Source: Pseudomonas sp. Os17 (GTDB taxonomy: Bacteria; Pseudomonadota; Gammaproteobacteria; Pseudomonadales; Pseudomonadaceae). Taken from it: 64,000 bases of DNA. The notes under the pieces were generated by a model. The model searched no databases, was not told where the DNA came from, and worked only from the letters and a program-made list of their open reading frames with translations. Shown here one piece after another: positions 54,138-63,761 of this stretch (positions are counted from its first letter, which is position 1; the number at the start of each line of letters is the position of its first letter). Location of the stretch: contig NZ_AP014627.1 in assembly GCF_001547895.1 (NCBI RefSeq), positions 2,173,501 through 2,237,500 on the forward strand. Direction: 5' to 3'. Both the position numbers and the translations under genes were made by a program.

Positions 54138-54782
54138 ATGAAAGCTTTCACTCAGCACAATGGTTTGGTCGCGCCTTTGGATCGTGCCAACGTCGACACC
54201 GACCAGATCATCCCCAAGCAGTTCCTCAAGTCGATCAAGCGCACCGGCTTCGGCCCCAACCTGTTCGACGAGTGGCGTTACCTGGATGTGGGGCAGCCGT
54301 ACCAGGACAACTCCAAGCGTCCGTTGAACAAGGATTTCGTTCTCAACGCCGAGCGTTACCAAGGTGCCAGCGTGTTGCTGGCGCGGGAGAACTTCGGTTG
54401 CGGCTCCAGTCGCGAGCACGCGCCGTGGGCGCTGGAAGAGTACGGTTTTCGCAGCATCATCGCCCCGAGCTATGCCGACATCTTCTTCAACAACAGCTTC
54501 AAGAACGGCTTGTTGCCGATCATCCTCAGCGATGCGGAAGTCGATGAACTGTTTCAGCAGGTCGAAGCCACCCCGGGTTACCAGTTGCATATCGACCTTG
54601 AGGCGCAAACCGTGACCCGTCCTGACGGCAAGGTGCTGAAGTTCGAGATCGATGCCTTCCGCAAGCACTGCCTGCTCAACGGTCTTGACGATATCGGCCT
54701 GACCTTGCAGGACGGCGACGCCATCGCCGCCTTTGAAGCCAAGCACCGGGCCAGCCAGCCCTGGTTGTTTCGCGACGCCTGA
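54138..54782 (+). CDS. leuD: 3-isopropylmalate dehydratase small subunit LeuD
   Basis: The 214-residue swivelling subunit has [70 protein letters not shown] (the strong LeuD signature) and a C-terminal helical end. It completes the LeuCD enzyme. GGAGCG lies just before the ATG. A hairpin and a REP half-element follow its stop, partly separating it from the methyltransferase gene. Confidence 0.97.
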   Translation: MKAFTQHNGLVAPLDRANVDTDQIIPKQFLKSIKRTGFGPNLFDEWRYLDVGQPYQDNSKRPLNKDFVLNAERYQGASVLLARENFGCGSSREHAPWALEEYGFRSIIAPSYADIFFNNSFKNGLLPIILSDAEVDELFQQVEATPGYQLHIDLEAQTVTRPDGKVLKFEIDAFRKHCLLNGLDDIGLTLQDGDAIAAFEAKHRASQPWLFRDA

Positions 54783-54792
54783 CCGCCGGCAT

Positions 54793-54850
54793 GCCGGTGC
54801 CTGCGAAATTGCGCAGGTGCCGGCCTTGCAGGAGCTGGCTTGCCAGCGAA
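54793..54850. repeat. Hairpin plus single REP element between leuD and the methyltransferase gene
   Basis: GCCGGTGCCTGCG (54793-54805) pairs, with two wobbles, with CGCAGGTGCCGGC (54812-54824). Immediately after it, CAGGAGCTGGCTTGCCAGCG (from 54829) is a diverged single REP with paired CCGG-to-CTGG changes. They may modulate read-through inside the leu region. Confidence 0.6.
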
Positions 54851-54881
54851 CGCTGTTTCCCTTGTCCAGAAGGATCGTGCC

Positions 54882-55646
54882 ATGACCAGCAACGCCCACA
54901 GCCAGGTAGTACAGAAGCAATTTGGTGAACAGGCTTCGGCCTACCTGAGCAGCGCTGTACACGCTCAAGGCGCCGAATTCGCCCTGCTACAGGCCGAGGT
55001 GGCGGGCCAGGAGCAGGCGCGGGTCCTCGACCTGGGGTGCGGTGCCGGCCATGTCAGCTTCCATGTCGCGCCGTTGGTCAGGGAAGTGGTGGCCTACGAC
55101 CTCTCCCAGCAGATGCTGGATGTGGTGTCGGCAGCCGCCCAGGAGCGTAATCTGCACAACATCCGCAGCGTGAAAGGGGCTGCCGAACGCTTGCCGTTTG
55201 CCGACGGTGAGTTCGATTTTGTCTTCAGTCGCTACTCGGCTCACCACTGGAGCGACCTGGGCCTGGCCCTGCGGGAAGTGCGCCGGGTGCTCAAGCCCGG
55301 TGGCGTGGCGGCGTTCATCGATGTCTTGTCGCCGGGTAGTCCGCTGCTGGACACTTACCTGCAAAGCGTCGAAGTGCTGCGTGACACCAGTCATGTACGC
55401 GATTATTCGGCGGGTGAATGGCTGCGCCAGGTCAGCGAGGCCGGGTTGCACACCCGCAGCACCGCTCGGCAAAGACTGCGCCTGGAGTACCACTCCTGGG
55501 TCGAACGCATGCGCACCCCCGAGCCGCTGCGGGTGGCGATCCGCGAGCTGCAGCAGGCGATGGGCAACGAAGTGCGCGAATATTTTGAGATTGAGGCCGA
55601 TGGTTCGTTCAGTACAGATGTACTGGTGCTGTGGGCCGAGCGATAG
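54882..55646 (+). CDS. Class I SAM-dependent methyltransferase
   Basis: The 254-residue methyltransferase has motif I VLDLGCGAGHVSFHVAPL, motif II VVAYDLSQQMLDVV, motif III-like AERLPFADGEFDFVFSRYSAHHW and post-motif VLKPGGVAAFIDVLSPGS, resembling UbiE/COQ5- and BioC-like enzymes. The substrate is unknown, but the position between leuD and leuB is conserved in pseudomonads as I remember it. The ATG at 54882 gives the normal start; an upstream in-frame start at 54840 lies in the REP element. Confidence 0.88.
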   Translation: MTSNAHSQVVQKQFGEQASAYLSSAVHAQGAEFALLQAEVAGQEQARVLDLGCGAGHVSFHVAPLVREVVAYDLSQQMLDVVSAAAQERNLHNIRSVKGAAERLPFADGEFDFVFSRYSAHHWSDLGLALREVRRVLKPGGVAAFIDVLSPGSPLLDTYLQSVEVLRDTSHVRDYSAGEWLRQVSEAGLHTRSTARQRLRLEYHSWVERMRTPEPLRVAIRELQQAMGNEVREYFEIEADGSFSTDVLVLWAER

Positions 55647-55697
55647 AACTTTTCCGGTTGCGCCCAGGGGCCGGCCGACAGAGCAAACGAGGAACGC

Positions 55698-56780
55698 ATG
55701 AGCAAGCAGATTCTGATTCTCCCAGGTGATGGCATTGGTCCGGAAATCATGGCCGAGGCGGTCAAGGTGCTGGAGTTGGCCAACGACAAGTACGGCCTGG
55801 GCTTCGAGCTGAGCCACGATGTGATTGGTGGCGCGGCCATCGACAAGCATGGCGTGCCTCTGGCTGACGAAACCCTGGATCGTGCCCGTGCCGCCGATGC
55901 GGTGTTGCTGGGTGCGGTGGGTGGGCCGAAATGGGACAAGATCGAGCGCGATATTCGCCCTGAGCGCGGCCTGTTGAAGATCCGCGCGCAACTGGGCCTG
56001 TTCGGCAACCTGCGTCCGGCGATTCTCTACCCGCAACTGGCGGATGCCTCTAGCCTGAAGCCGGAGATCGTTTCCGGCCTGGACATCCTCATCGTTCGCG
56101 AGCTGACCGGCGGCATTTACTTTGGCGCCCCTCGTGGCACCCGCGAGCTGGAAAACGGCGAGCGCCAGTCCTACGACACCCTGCCTTACAGCGAGAGTGA
56201 AATCCGTCGCATCGCCCGGGTCGGCTTCGACATGGCCCGTGTGCGCGGCAAGAAGCTGTGCTCGGTGGACAAGGCCAACGTCCTGGCCTCCAGCCAGCTG
56301 TGGCGTGAAGTGGTCGAGCAAGTCGCCCAGGACTACCCGGATGTCGAGCTGAGCCATATGTATGTCGACAACGCCGCCATGCAACTGGTGCGTGCGCCGA
56401 AGCAGTTCGACGTGATCGTCACCGACAACATGTTCGGCGACATTCTTTCCGATGAAGCCTCGATGCTCACCGGTTCCATCGGCATGCTGCCGTCGGCGTC
56501 CCTGGACGCCAACAACAAGGGCATGTACGAGCCGTGCCACGGTTCGGCGCCGGACATCGCCGGGCAGGGCATTGCCAACCCGCTGGCGACCATCCTCTCG
56601 GTGTCGATGATGCTGCGCTACAGCTTCAACCTGACCGAGGCGGCGGACGCCATCGAGCAGGCGGTGAGCCGGGTGCTGGATCAGGGTTTGCGCACCGGGG
56701 ACATCTGGTCGGCCGGTTGCACCAAAGTCGGTACGCAGGAAATGGGCGATGCAGTAGTCGCCGCGCTGCGGAATCTGTAA
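55698..56780 (+). CDS. leuB: 3-isopropylmalate dehydrogenase
   Basis: LeuB oxidatively decarboxylates 3-isopropylmalate with NAD+. The 360-residue sequence has [31 protein letters not shown], [14 protein letters not shown], the arginine-rich binding region [77 protein letters not shown] and [23 protein letters not shown] precedes the ATG. The asd gene follows after 54 bases. Confidence 0.98.
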   Translation: MSKQILILPGDGIGPEIMAEAVKVLELANDKYGLGFELSHDVIGGAAIDKHGVPLADETLDRARAADAVLLGAVGGPKWDKIERDIRPERGLLKIRAQLGLFGNLRPAILYPQLADASSLKPEIVSGLDILIVRELTGGIYFGAPRGTRELENGERQSYDTLPYSESEIRRIARVGFDMARVRGKKLCSVDKANVLASSQLWREVVEQVAQDYPDVELSHMYVDNAAMQLVRAPKQFDVIVTDNMFGDILSDEASMLTGSIGMLPSASLDANNKGMYEPCHGSAPDIAGQGIANPLATILSVSMMLRYSFNLTEAADAIEQAVSRVLDQGLRTGDIWSAGCTKVGTQEMGDAVVAALRNL

Positions 56781-56834
56781 TCTTTCGGGCCCACTGCATA
56801 GACAGTGGCCCACTTTTGTAAAGGTGTAGTTGCG

Positions 56835-57947
56835 ATGAAACGTGTAGGTCTGATCGGTTGGCGCGGTATGGTCGGTTCCGTGCTCATGCAGCGGATGCTG
56901 GAAGAGCAGGACTTCGATCTTATTGAACCGGTGTTTTTCACCACTTCCAATGTCGGTGGCCAAGGGCCGTCGGTGGGCAAGGATATTGCTCCGCTGAAGG
57001 ACGCCTACAGCATTGAAGAGTTGAAAACCCTCGACGTGATTCTGACCTGCCAGGGTGGCGACTACACCAGTGAAGTCTTCCCCAAGCTGCGCGAAGCCGG
57101 CTGGCAGGGCTACTGGATCGACGCCGCATCCAGCCTGCGCATGCAGGATGACGCGGTGATCATCCTCGACCCGGTGAACCGCAAGGTCATCGACCAGCAG
57201 TTGGATGCCGGGACCAAGAACTACATCGGCGGCAACTGCACCGTCAGCCTGATGCTGATGGGCCTGGGCGGCCTGTTCGAAGCCGGCCTGGTGGAGTGGA
57301 TGAGCGCCATGACCTACCAGGCGGCCTCCGGTGCCGGCGCGCAGAACATGCGTGAGCTGATCAAGCAGATGGGCGCGACTCACGCGGCCGTTGCCGATGA
57401 CCTGGCGAACCCGGCCAGCGCCATCCTCGATATCGACCGCAAGGTAGCCGAGGTCATGCGCAGCGATGCCTACCCGACCGAGAACTTTGGCGTGCCGCTG
57501 GCCGGCAGCCTGATTCCGTGGATCGACAAGGAACTGCCCAACGGCCAGAGCCGCGAAGAGTGGAAGGCCCAGGCCGAAACCAACAAGATCCTCGGCCGCT
57601 TCAAGAACCCGATTCCGGTGGACGGCATCTGCGTGCGTATCGGCGCCATGCGCTGCCACAGCCAGGCGCTGACCATCAAGCTCAACAAGGACGTGCCGAT
57701 CGCCGATATCGAAGGGCTGATCAGCCAGCACAACCCCTGGGTCAAGCTGGTGCCGAACCAGCGTGACATCAGCATGCAGGAGCTGAGCCCGACCAAGGTC
57801 ACCGGCACCCTGAATATCCCGGTTGGCCGTCTGCGCAAGCTGAACATGGGATCGCAGTTCCTCGGTGCCTTCACCGTGGGCGACCAGTTGCTGTGGGGCG
57901 CGGCTGAGCCGCTGCGGCGCATGCTGCGGATCCTTCTGGAGCGTTGA
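56835..57947 (+). CDS. asd: Aspartate-semialdehyde dehydrogenase
   Basis: Asd reduces aspartyl phosphate to aspartate semialdehyde, the branch point to lysine/DAP, methionine and threonine. The 370-residue protein is the gamma-proteobacterial long type: [17 protein letters not shown] for NADP binding, catalytic Cys135 in [15 protein letters not shown], and [17 protein letters not shown] with the acid/base His and substrate Arg/Gln. The ATG at 56835 has AAGG about 11 bases upstream; the in-frame start at 56805 is rejected. Confidence 0.97.
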   Translation: MKRVGLIGWRGMVGSVLMQRMLEEQDFDLIEPVFFTTSNVGGQGPSVGKDIAPLKDAYSIEELKTLDVILTCQGGDYTSEVFPKLREAGWQGYWIDAASSLRMQDDAVIILDPVNRKVIDQQLDAGTKNYIGGNCTVSLMLMGLGGLFEAGLVEWMSAMTYQAASGAGAQNMRELIKQMGATHAAVADDLANPASAILDIDRKVAEVMRSDAYPTENFGVPLAGSLIPWIDKELPNGQSREEWKAQAETNKILGRFKNPIPVDGICVRIGAMRCHSQALTIKLNKDVPIADIEGLISQHNPWVKLVPNQRDISMQELSPTKVTGTLNIPVGRLRKLNMGSQFLGAFTVGDQLLWGAAEPLRRMLRILLER

Positions 57948-57966
57948 TCCGCTGAGTGGCTGAAAG

Positions 57967-57999
57967 AACCCGCGCCCGAACCAGGGCGCGGGTTTTTTT
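57967..57999 (+). terminator. Terminator downstream of asd
   Basis: AACCCGCGCCC (57967-57977), loop GAACCA, GGGCGCGGGTT (57984-57994) and a T-run to 57999, starting 19 bases after the asd stop. Confidence 0.93.
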
Positions 58000-58125
58000 A
58001 TGCTTGCCTTCGCAGGGGCAGGCTGGCCGGCGAAGAGGCCCGTTCCTGCCGCTGGCCCTCGCGAATTGCCTCGTCACCCCGTGCCGGGTAAAGTGCCGCT
58101 CCCCCGTTTCACCTGAGGTAGCGCC

Positions 58126-59136
58126 ATGACTCCATCCTTTGATATTGCCGTGATCGGTGCCACCGGTACCGTTGGCGAAACCCTGGTGCAGGTACTCGAA
58201 GAACGCGATTTCCCGATTGCCAACCTGCACCTGCTGGCCAGCAGCGAGTCGGCCGGTCATTCGGTGCCGTTTCGCGGCAAGAACGTGCGTGTGCGTGAGG
58301 TCGACGAATTCGATTTCAGCAAGGTGCAACTGGCATTTTTTGCCGCAGGTCCAGCGGTCACCCTGAGCTTCGCGCCCCGTGCCACCGCGGCCAACTGCGC
58401 AGTGATCGACCTTGCCGGCGCCTTGCCGTCGGCCCAGGCGCCCAATGTCGTGCCTGAGGCCAACGCCCAGGTGTTGGCCGGTTTGAGCAAGCCCGTGCAA
58501 CTGAGCAGTCCCAGTCCCGCGGCCACCGCTTTGGCAGTGGCTCTGGCGCCTTTGCAGGGCTTGCTGGACATCCAGCGGGTGAGCCTGACCGCCAGCTTGG
58601 CCATCTCCAGCCAGGGGCGTGAGGCGGTCAGCGAACTGGCTCGACAAACTGCCGAGTTGTTGAATGTACGTCCACTGGAGCCGCGCTTCTTCGACCGCCA
58701 GGTGGCCTTCAATCTTCTGGCTCAGGTTGGCGCGCCGGATGCCCAGGGCCATACCCTGCTGGAAAAGCGTCTGGTCAGGGAACTGCGTGAAGTGCTGGGG
58801 CAGCCTTTATTAAAGATTTCTGTCACTTGCATTCAAGCGCCGGTGTTTTTTGGCGATAGCTATAGCGTGACTCTGCAGTCGGGCGCCGATGTCGATCTGG
58901 CGGCGGTAAACGCGGCGCTGGAGGCCGCTCCGGGCCTGGAATTGGTGGAAGCCGGTGATTATCCCACCGCTGTGGGTGACGCCGTGGGCCAGGACGTAGT
59001 CTATGTGGGGCGGGTTCGTTCCGGCATCGATGATGCGACGGAACTGAATCTGTGGCTGACCTCGGACAACGTCCGCAAAGGTGCGGCCTTGAACGCTGTG
59101 CAGCTGGCTGAATTGTTGATAAAAGACCTGCTGTAA
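58126..59136 (+). CDS. usg: Asd-like protein lacking the catalytic cysteine (USG-1 type)
   Basis: The 336-residue protein has the semialdehyde-dehydrogenase fold with VIGATGTVGETLVQVLEERDFP. At the position of the catalytic N-C pair it reads SSPSPAATALAVAL with no cysteine, so the dehydrogenase reaction is not expected. This is the USG-1 protein found between asd and the next gene in many gamma-proteobacteria. It may be a structural or regulatory paralogue. It is separated from asd by a strong terminator, so it has its own promoter. Confidence 0.87.
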   Translation: MTPSFDIAVIGATGTVGETLVQVLEERDFPIANLHLLASSESAGHSVPFRGKNVRVREVDEFDFSKVQLAFFAAGPAVTLSFAPRATAANCAVIDLAGALPSAQAPNVVPEANAQVLAGLSKPVQLSSPSPAATALAVALAPLQGLLDIQRVSLTASLAISSQGREAVSELARQTAELLNVRPLEPRFFDRQVAFNLLAQVGAPDAQGHTLLEKRLVRELREVLGQPLLKISVTCIQAPVFFGDSYSVTLQSGADVDLAAVNAALEAAPGLELVEAGDYPTAVGDAVGQDVVYVGRVRSGIDDATELNLWLTSDNVRKGAALNAVQLAELLIKDLL

Positions 59137-59338
59137 AAGATACTTGGCAACAATTTGCAGAATGAATCTAGCCGGGCGCTATGCTTGGCAAGTTGCTGGA
59201 GGTGAGTGGCCGTCAGGTGCTCCCGGGGCATGCAGAAAATAATCCCGCGTGGTGGTCGTGGCCTCCGCGCAGTGCCTTATGGCAGCCGCTACAAAACCTT
59301 CTCGCTGGCCGAGGAAAGTTCAAACAAAGGATGAGGCT

Positions 59339-61960
59339 ATGGTTCAAGTTCGCAAACTGGTGTTAGCAATAGCGGCCGCCTCGGCGCTGTCCTCCGGTAT
59401 GGCGCAGGCGCTTGGGCTTGGGGAGCTGACCCTGAAGTCGAGTCTGAACCAGCCTTTGGTAGCCGAAATCGAATTGCTCGATATCAAGGACCTGACTGCC
59501 GCTGAAGTGGTGCCCAGCCTGGCCCCGGCAGAAGAGTTCGCCAAGGCCGGCGTCGATCGCCAGGCCTTTCTCAATGACCTGAGTTTTACCCCCGTTCTCA
59601 ATCCCGGCGGCAAGAGTGTGCTGCGGGTGACTTCGAGTCAGCCGCTGTCTGAGCCGATGGTCAAGTTCCTGGTGCAGGTGATGTGGCCCAACGGCCGCCT
59701 GTTGCGCGATTACAGCGTGCTGCTGGATCCTTCGAAGTTTTCCCCGCAAGCCGCCGCTGCTGCCCAGGTTGCTCCGGTCGCAGGTCCCGCGGTGAATGCC
59801 CCGGTTACCCGTGGCAACAAGGTCAGCAAGCCTGCGCAATACACCACTGCGGCCCGTGACACGCTGTGGGAAATCGCCGCGAAGAATCGCAATGGCGCCT
59901 CGATCCAGCAAACCATGCTCGCGATCCAGGCGTTGAACCCGGATGCCTTTATCGACGGCAACATCAATCGACTGAAGGCTGGCAGGGTCCTGCGTCTGCC
60001 TGACGTAGTGCAGAGCACTGCATTGGCACAGCCCAAGGCCATTGCCGAGGTGGCTGCGCAAAACGCGGCCTGGCGCCAGGGGCGTCGGGCCGGGGCCCGC
60101 AGTCAGCAGCAGGTGGATGCCACCCGTCGTGCCGGTGCCGACAAGGCACCCAAGCAGGTCAATACCAAGGACAACTTGAGCCTGGTCTCGGCAGAAAGTG
60201 GCAAGGCGCGGGGCAAGGGGGCGGCAGGCGACAGCAAGGCGCTGAACAACAAGCTGGCGGTGACCCAGGAAAGTCTCGACGCGACCCGTCGCGACAACGC
60301 CGAGCTCAAGGAACGCATGGCGGATCTGCAGAGCCAGCTGGACAAGCTGCAGCGTCTGATCGAACTGAAGAACAACCAGTTGGCCAAGCTGCAGGCCGAG
60401 GGTGCGGCGCCGGCTGCTCAGCCTGTACCGGCGATGCCGGCCGAGCTGGTGGCCAAACCTGAGGCTGCGGCCCCGGTGGTGGCGCCAGTGGCTCCTGCGG
60501 CGCCAGTCAGTGAACCGGCTGCCGTTCCGGCAGTGGATGAGCTGGCCAAGACCGACGAAGACAAATATGGCGATCTGCTGACCAATCCGATCCTGCTGGG
60601 ACTGGTAGGCGGCGGTGCGGTAGCGGCCGTGCTGTTGCTGTTGCTGTTGCTTGCCCGTCGCCGCAAGGCCCAGCAGGAAGCGGAAAAGCACCTGCGCATG
60701 GCGCGGGCCTTGTCCGAGGAAAGCAATGACTTCACCGAGGAGCTGGAATTGCCGGAAGGCAGTTTCGAAGGCCTTGAAGTTCCACCACCCAGCGTCAAGC
60801 TGGCTCCAGCCCCAGCCCCAGCCCCAGCCCCAGCCCCAGCTCCAGCTCCAGCTCCAGCTCCAGCTCCAGCTCCAGCTCCGGTGGTGGCACCCATCCCGGC
60901 GGCACCGGTGGAGCGGGCCACGGACGTGCTGGGCCAGGCACAGAATCATATCGACGCCGGTCGTCTGAACCAGGCCGCTGCGCTGCTTGAAGAGGCAGTC
61001 AAGCTGGAGCCGCAGCGCAGTGATCTGCGCCTCAAGTTGATGGAGGTCTACGCGCATCAGGGTGATCGCAGCGCCTTTGTCGCCGAGGAGCGGCAACTGG
61101 TGGCCAATGGCGATAACCATGCCCAGGTCGAGCAACTCAAAAGCCGTTTCCCGGCGATGGTCGCAGTGGCTGCAACGGCCGGTCTGGCTGCGGCTGCGGT
61201 GGCGGCTGAGCTGGATGCCCAGTACGTCAAGGAGCTGCTGGACGAGCCGCAAACCCCTGAGCCTGCGGCGCCTGTCGAGGGGCTGGATGCGGATTTCGAC
61301 CTGAGCCTGGACGATCTTGAGGCGGCTTCGCCTGCGGTCGTGGCGTCCGAGCCTGCGATCGAGCTGGAAGACTTCCCGCTGGATGACGACCTGAGTTTCG
61401 GTTCGGTCCTGGAGCAGCAGACCGCCGCTCAGGAAAGCCTGGATGATCTGGGGGACTTCGATCTGGACCTGGGGGCTGATCTGCCCGCGGCGACCCAGAA
61501 CGATGAAGATTTCCTGCTGAGCCTTGAGGATGATCTCAAGGATGTGCCGGCCGGCGATGTGCCTACGGTTACGGAGGCGGCTCTGGATGATCTGGACTTG
61601 TCGGCGGATTTCGATCTGTCCCTGGCCGATGAGATGGATGCGGCCGCCGAGCCCAAGGATGCGTTCGCTTCCGAGCTGGATGATGTCAATGCCGAGCTGG
61701 ATCGTCTGGCTCAGAGTCTGGATCAGCCTGAGCCGGCCGTACCGAGTTTCACGGCTGAAGATGCAGCGGCGGCGCCTGAAGAGGCCGACTTCGACTTCCT
61801 GTCCGGCAGCGATGAAGTGGCTACCAAGCTCGATCTGGCTCAGGCCTATATCGATATGGGAGACAACGATGGCGCGCGGGACATCCTTGGCGAAGTGCTC
61901 AGCGAAGGCAGTGAAGGGCAGAAGAGTGAAGCCCAGGAAATGCTGGCGCGACTGGCCTGA
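59339..61960 (+). CDS. fimV: FimV-family peptidoglycan-binding motility hub protein
   Basis: The 873-residue inner-membrane protein supports type IV pilus assembly, twitching and polar localisation in pseudomonads. In order: signal peptide (start MVQVRKLVLAIAAASALS), FimV N-terminal domain with LNQPLVAEIELLDIKDL, LysM peptidoglycan-binding region about residues 175-225 (ARDTLWEIAAKNR), coiled coil (300-360), one membrane helix (about 421-440), a 13-unit Ala-Pro repeat (489-514), an acidic cytoplasmic part and a C-terminal TPR-like FimV domain (DLAQAYIDMGDNDGARDILGEV). The ATG at 59339 is chosen for the signal peptide. Confidence 0.93.
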   Translation: MVQVRKLVLAIAAASALSSGMAQALGLGELTLKSSLNQPLVAEIELLDIKDLTAAEVVPSLAPAEEFAKAGVDRQAFLNDLSFTPVLNPGGKSVLRVTSSQPLSEPMVKFLVQVMWPNGRLLRDYSVLLDPSKFSPQAAAAAQVAPVAGPAVNAPVTRGNKVSKPAQYTTAARDTLWEIAAKNRNGASIQQTMLAIQALNPDAFIDGNINRLKAGRVLRLPDVVQSTALAQPKAIAEVAAQNAAWRQGRRAGARSQQQVDATRRAGADKAPKQVNTKDNLSLVSAESGKARGKGAAGDSKALNNKLAVTQESLDATRRDNAELKERMADLQSQLDKLQRLIELKNNQLAKLQAEGAAPAAQPVPAMPAELVAKPEAAAPVVAPVAPAAPVSEPAAVPAVDELAKTDEDKYGDLLTNPILLGLVGGGAVAAVLLLLLLLARRRKAQQEAEKHLRMARALSEESNDFTEELELPEGSFEGLEVPPPSVKLAPAPAPAPAPAPAPAPAPAPAPAPAPVVAPIPAAPVERATDVLGQAQNHIDAGRLNQAAALLEEAVKLEPQRSDLRLKLMEVYAHQGDRSAFVAEERQLVANGDNHAQVEQLKSRFPAMVAVAATAGLAAAAVAAELDAQYVKELLDEPQTPEPAAPVEGLDADFDLSLDDLEAASPAVVASEPAIELEDFPLDDDLSFGSVLEQQTAAQESLDDLGDFDLDLGADLPAATQNDEDFLLSLEDDLKDVPAGDVPTVTEAALDDLDLSADFDLSLADEMDAAAEPKDAFASELDDVNAELDRLAQSLDQPEPAVPSFTAEDAAAAPEEADFDFLSGSDEVATKLDLAQAYIDMGDNDGARDILGEVLSEGSEGQKSEAQEMLARLA
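60803..60880 (+). repeat. Ala-Pro hexanucleotide tandem repeat inside fimV
   Basis: Thirteen GCN-CCN units encode an Ala-Pro rod. The alanine codon changes from mostly GCC (60809-60838) to GCT (60839-60877), so two sub-arrays are visible. Such arrays can vary in length between strains by slippage. Confidence 0.9.
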
Positions 61961-61980
61961 AGCCAATACCGCTTGACCAG

Positions 61981-62008
61981 AACGGCAGCCGATGAGGCTG
62001 CCGTTTTT
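61981..62008 (+). terminator. Terminator downstream of fimV
   Basis: AACGGCAGCC (61981-61990), a five-base loop, GGCTGCCGTT (61996-62005) and TTTTT, 20 bases after the fimV stop. Confidence 0.9.
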
Positions 62009-62240
62009 GTTGGTGCCGTTTTTTGGGCTGTTCGAATCGGAGCGCTTTGCTCGGGCGTGGCGTTGCTCTCTTTGTCCGGTGTTGAGCGAGGAGGGCGATG
62101 AAATGGCGGTCGATGCGCTCAATCTTCAACTAAACCGTGGCGGTGCATGGCGTCTGCCCCCGGCGGCCTTATAATGAGCGCCTTTGCGCATATCAGCAGG
62201 CTGTAAGTTCTTGGCAAATATAGATAACCCGGCAGCCGAA

Positions 62241-63065
62241 ATGGCAGCCGAAGGCTTTTCCCGCATTGCTCTGGGTGTTGAATACAAGGGGTCGCGCTAT
62301 CGCGGTTGGCAGCGTCAGGCCACGGGGGTGCCCAGCGTCCAGGAAACTCTGGAGAAAGCCTTATCCAGAGTCGCGGACTCTCCCGTGCTGGTGTCCTGTG
62401 CGGGGCGCACTGATGCCGGTGTACATGCCTGCGGTCAGGTGGTGCATTTCGACACCCAGGCCGTGCGTTCGATGAAGGCATGGGTCATGGGGGCCAATAT
62501 CAACCTGCCCCATGACATCAGCGTCAGTTGGGCTCAGGAAATGCCCGCGCATTTCCATGCGCGGTTCAAGGCCATAGCCCGGCGTTATCGCTATGTGATC
62601 TACAACGATCAGATCCGTCCGGCTCATCTCAATGAAGAGGTCACCTGGAATCATCGCCCCCTGGATACCGAGCGCATGGCCCAGGCCGCACAGTTTCTGT
62701 TAGGCACCCATGATTTCAGTGCCTTTCGGGCGGGGCAGTGCCAGGCCAAGTCGCCGATCAAGGAGATTCATCACCTGCGGGTGACCCGGCACGGCAAGAT
62801 GATCGTCCTGGACATTCGTGCCAGTGCCTTCCTGCATCACATGGTGCGCAATATTGCCGGGGTCTTGATGACCATTGGTGCCGGCGAGCGCCCGGTGGAG
62901 TGGGCGCGGGAAGTACTGGAGAGTCGGGTTCGCCGCGCGGGCGGGGTCACCGCCCATCCTTTTGGCCTGTACCTGGTTCAGGTCGAGTACAAGGACGAGT
63001 TTGCGCTGCCAGAGCGCTACATCGGGCCACATTTCCTTACCGGTTGGCCTGAACTTGACGGCTGA
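62241..63065 (+). CDS. truA: tRNA pseudouridine(38-40) synthase TruA
   Basis: TruA converts uridines 38-40 in the anticodon stem. The 274-residue protein has the catalytic Asp in CAGRTDAGVHACGQVVHFDT, ANINLPHDISV, FHARFKAIARRYRYVIYN and FLHHMVRNIAGVLMTIG. The ATG at 62241 gives the core start MAAEGFSRIALGVEYKGSRYRG. An in-frame TTG at 62211 (adding ten residues) is a possible alternative; neither has a strong Shine-Dalgarno. A terminator after fimV separates the two genes. Confidence 0.96.
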   Translation: MAAEGFSRIALGVEYKGSRYRGWQRQATGVPSVQETLEKALSRVADSPVLVSCAGRTDAGVHACGQVVHFDTQAVRSMKAWVMGANINLPHDISVSWAQEMPAHFHARFKAIARRYRYVIYNDQIRPAHLNEEVTWNHRPLDTERMAQAAQFLLGTHDFSAFRAGQCQAKSPIKEIHHLRVTRHGKMIVLDIRASAFLHHMVRNIAGVLMTIGAGERPVEWAREVLESRVRRAGGVTAHPFGLYLVQVEYKDEFALPERYIGPHFLTGWPELDG

Positions 63066-63128
63066 CGCCCGGAAAAGCATTTGCTACCATCCGGAACTTT
63101 CCGAATTTGCCCCCGAGGTTCACACGAC

Positions 63129-63761
63129 ATGTCAGCTGTTCGCAGCAAGATTTGCGGGATTACCCGCATAGAAGACGCGTTGGCGGCCGTGGAGGCGGGG
63201 GCTGACGCCATTGGTCTGGTGTTCTATGCCAAAAGTCCGCGGGCGGTGTCGGTGCAACAGGCGCGCGCGATCATTGCCGCCTTGCCGCCGTTCGTGACCA
63301 CGGTCGGGCTGTTCGTCAATGCCAGTCGTTGCGAGCTGGGGGAGATCCTCGATGCCGTACCGCTGGATCTGCTGCAGTTTCACGGCGATGAGTCGGCGTC
63401 CGATTGCGCCGGCTATCACCGTCCCTATATCAAGGCGCTGCGGGTCAAGGCCGGAGATGATATTGCCGCGGCCTGCCTGGCGTATCCGCAGGCCAGCGGA
63501 ATTCTGCTGGATACCTATGTCGAGGGCGTGCCGGGGGGAACTGGCGAGGCTTTTGACTGGTCACTGGTTCCTCGGGAAGTGAGCAAGCCGATCATCCTGG
63601 CCGGCGGCCTCAGTGCGGAGAACGTTGCCCAGGCCATTGCCCAGGTTCGTCCTTATGCGGTGGATGTCAGCGGCGGAGTCGAGCAGGGCAAGGGCATCAA
63701 GGATCCGGCCAAGATCCGGGCATTTATGCAGGCCGTGCGTCGCAGCAGTGAGTCGATGTGA
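63129..63761 (+). CDS. trpF: Phosphoribosylanthranilate isomerase
   Basis: TrpF isomerises phosphoribosylanthranilate in tryptophan synthesis. The 210-residue TIM barrel has the catalytic Cys in [35 protein letters not shown], the FVNAS and LLQFHGDES strands, [33 protein letters not shown] and the acid residue in [21 protein letters not shown] lies just before the ATG. As elsewhere in pseudomonads, trpF lies after truA, apart from trpBA. Confidence 0.97.
   Translation: MSAVRSKICGITRIEDALAAVEAGADAIGLVFYAKSPRAVSVQQARAIIAALPPFVTTVGLFVNASRCELGEILDAVPLDLLQFHGDESASDCAGYHRPYIKALRVKAGDDIAAACLAYPQASGILLDTYVEGVPGGTGEAFDWSLVPREVSKPIILAGGLSAENVAQAIAQVRPYAVDVSGGVEQGKGIKDPAKIRAFMQAVRRSSESM

Noticed and set aside
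58010..58050. Possible REP element after asd (GGCTGGCCGGCGAAGAGG)
   Set aside because: Only the central part resembles REP; too diverged to annotate with confidence.
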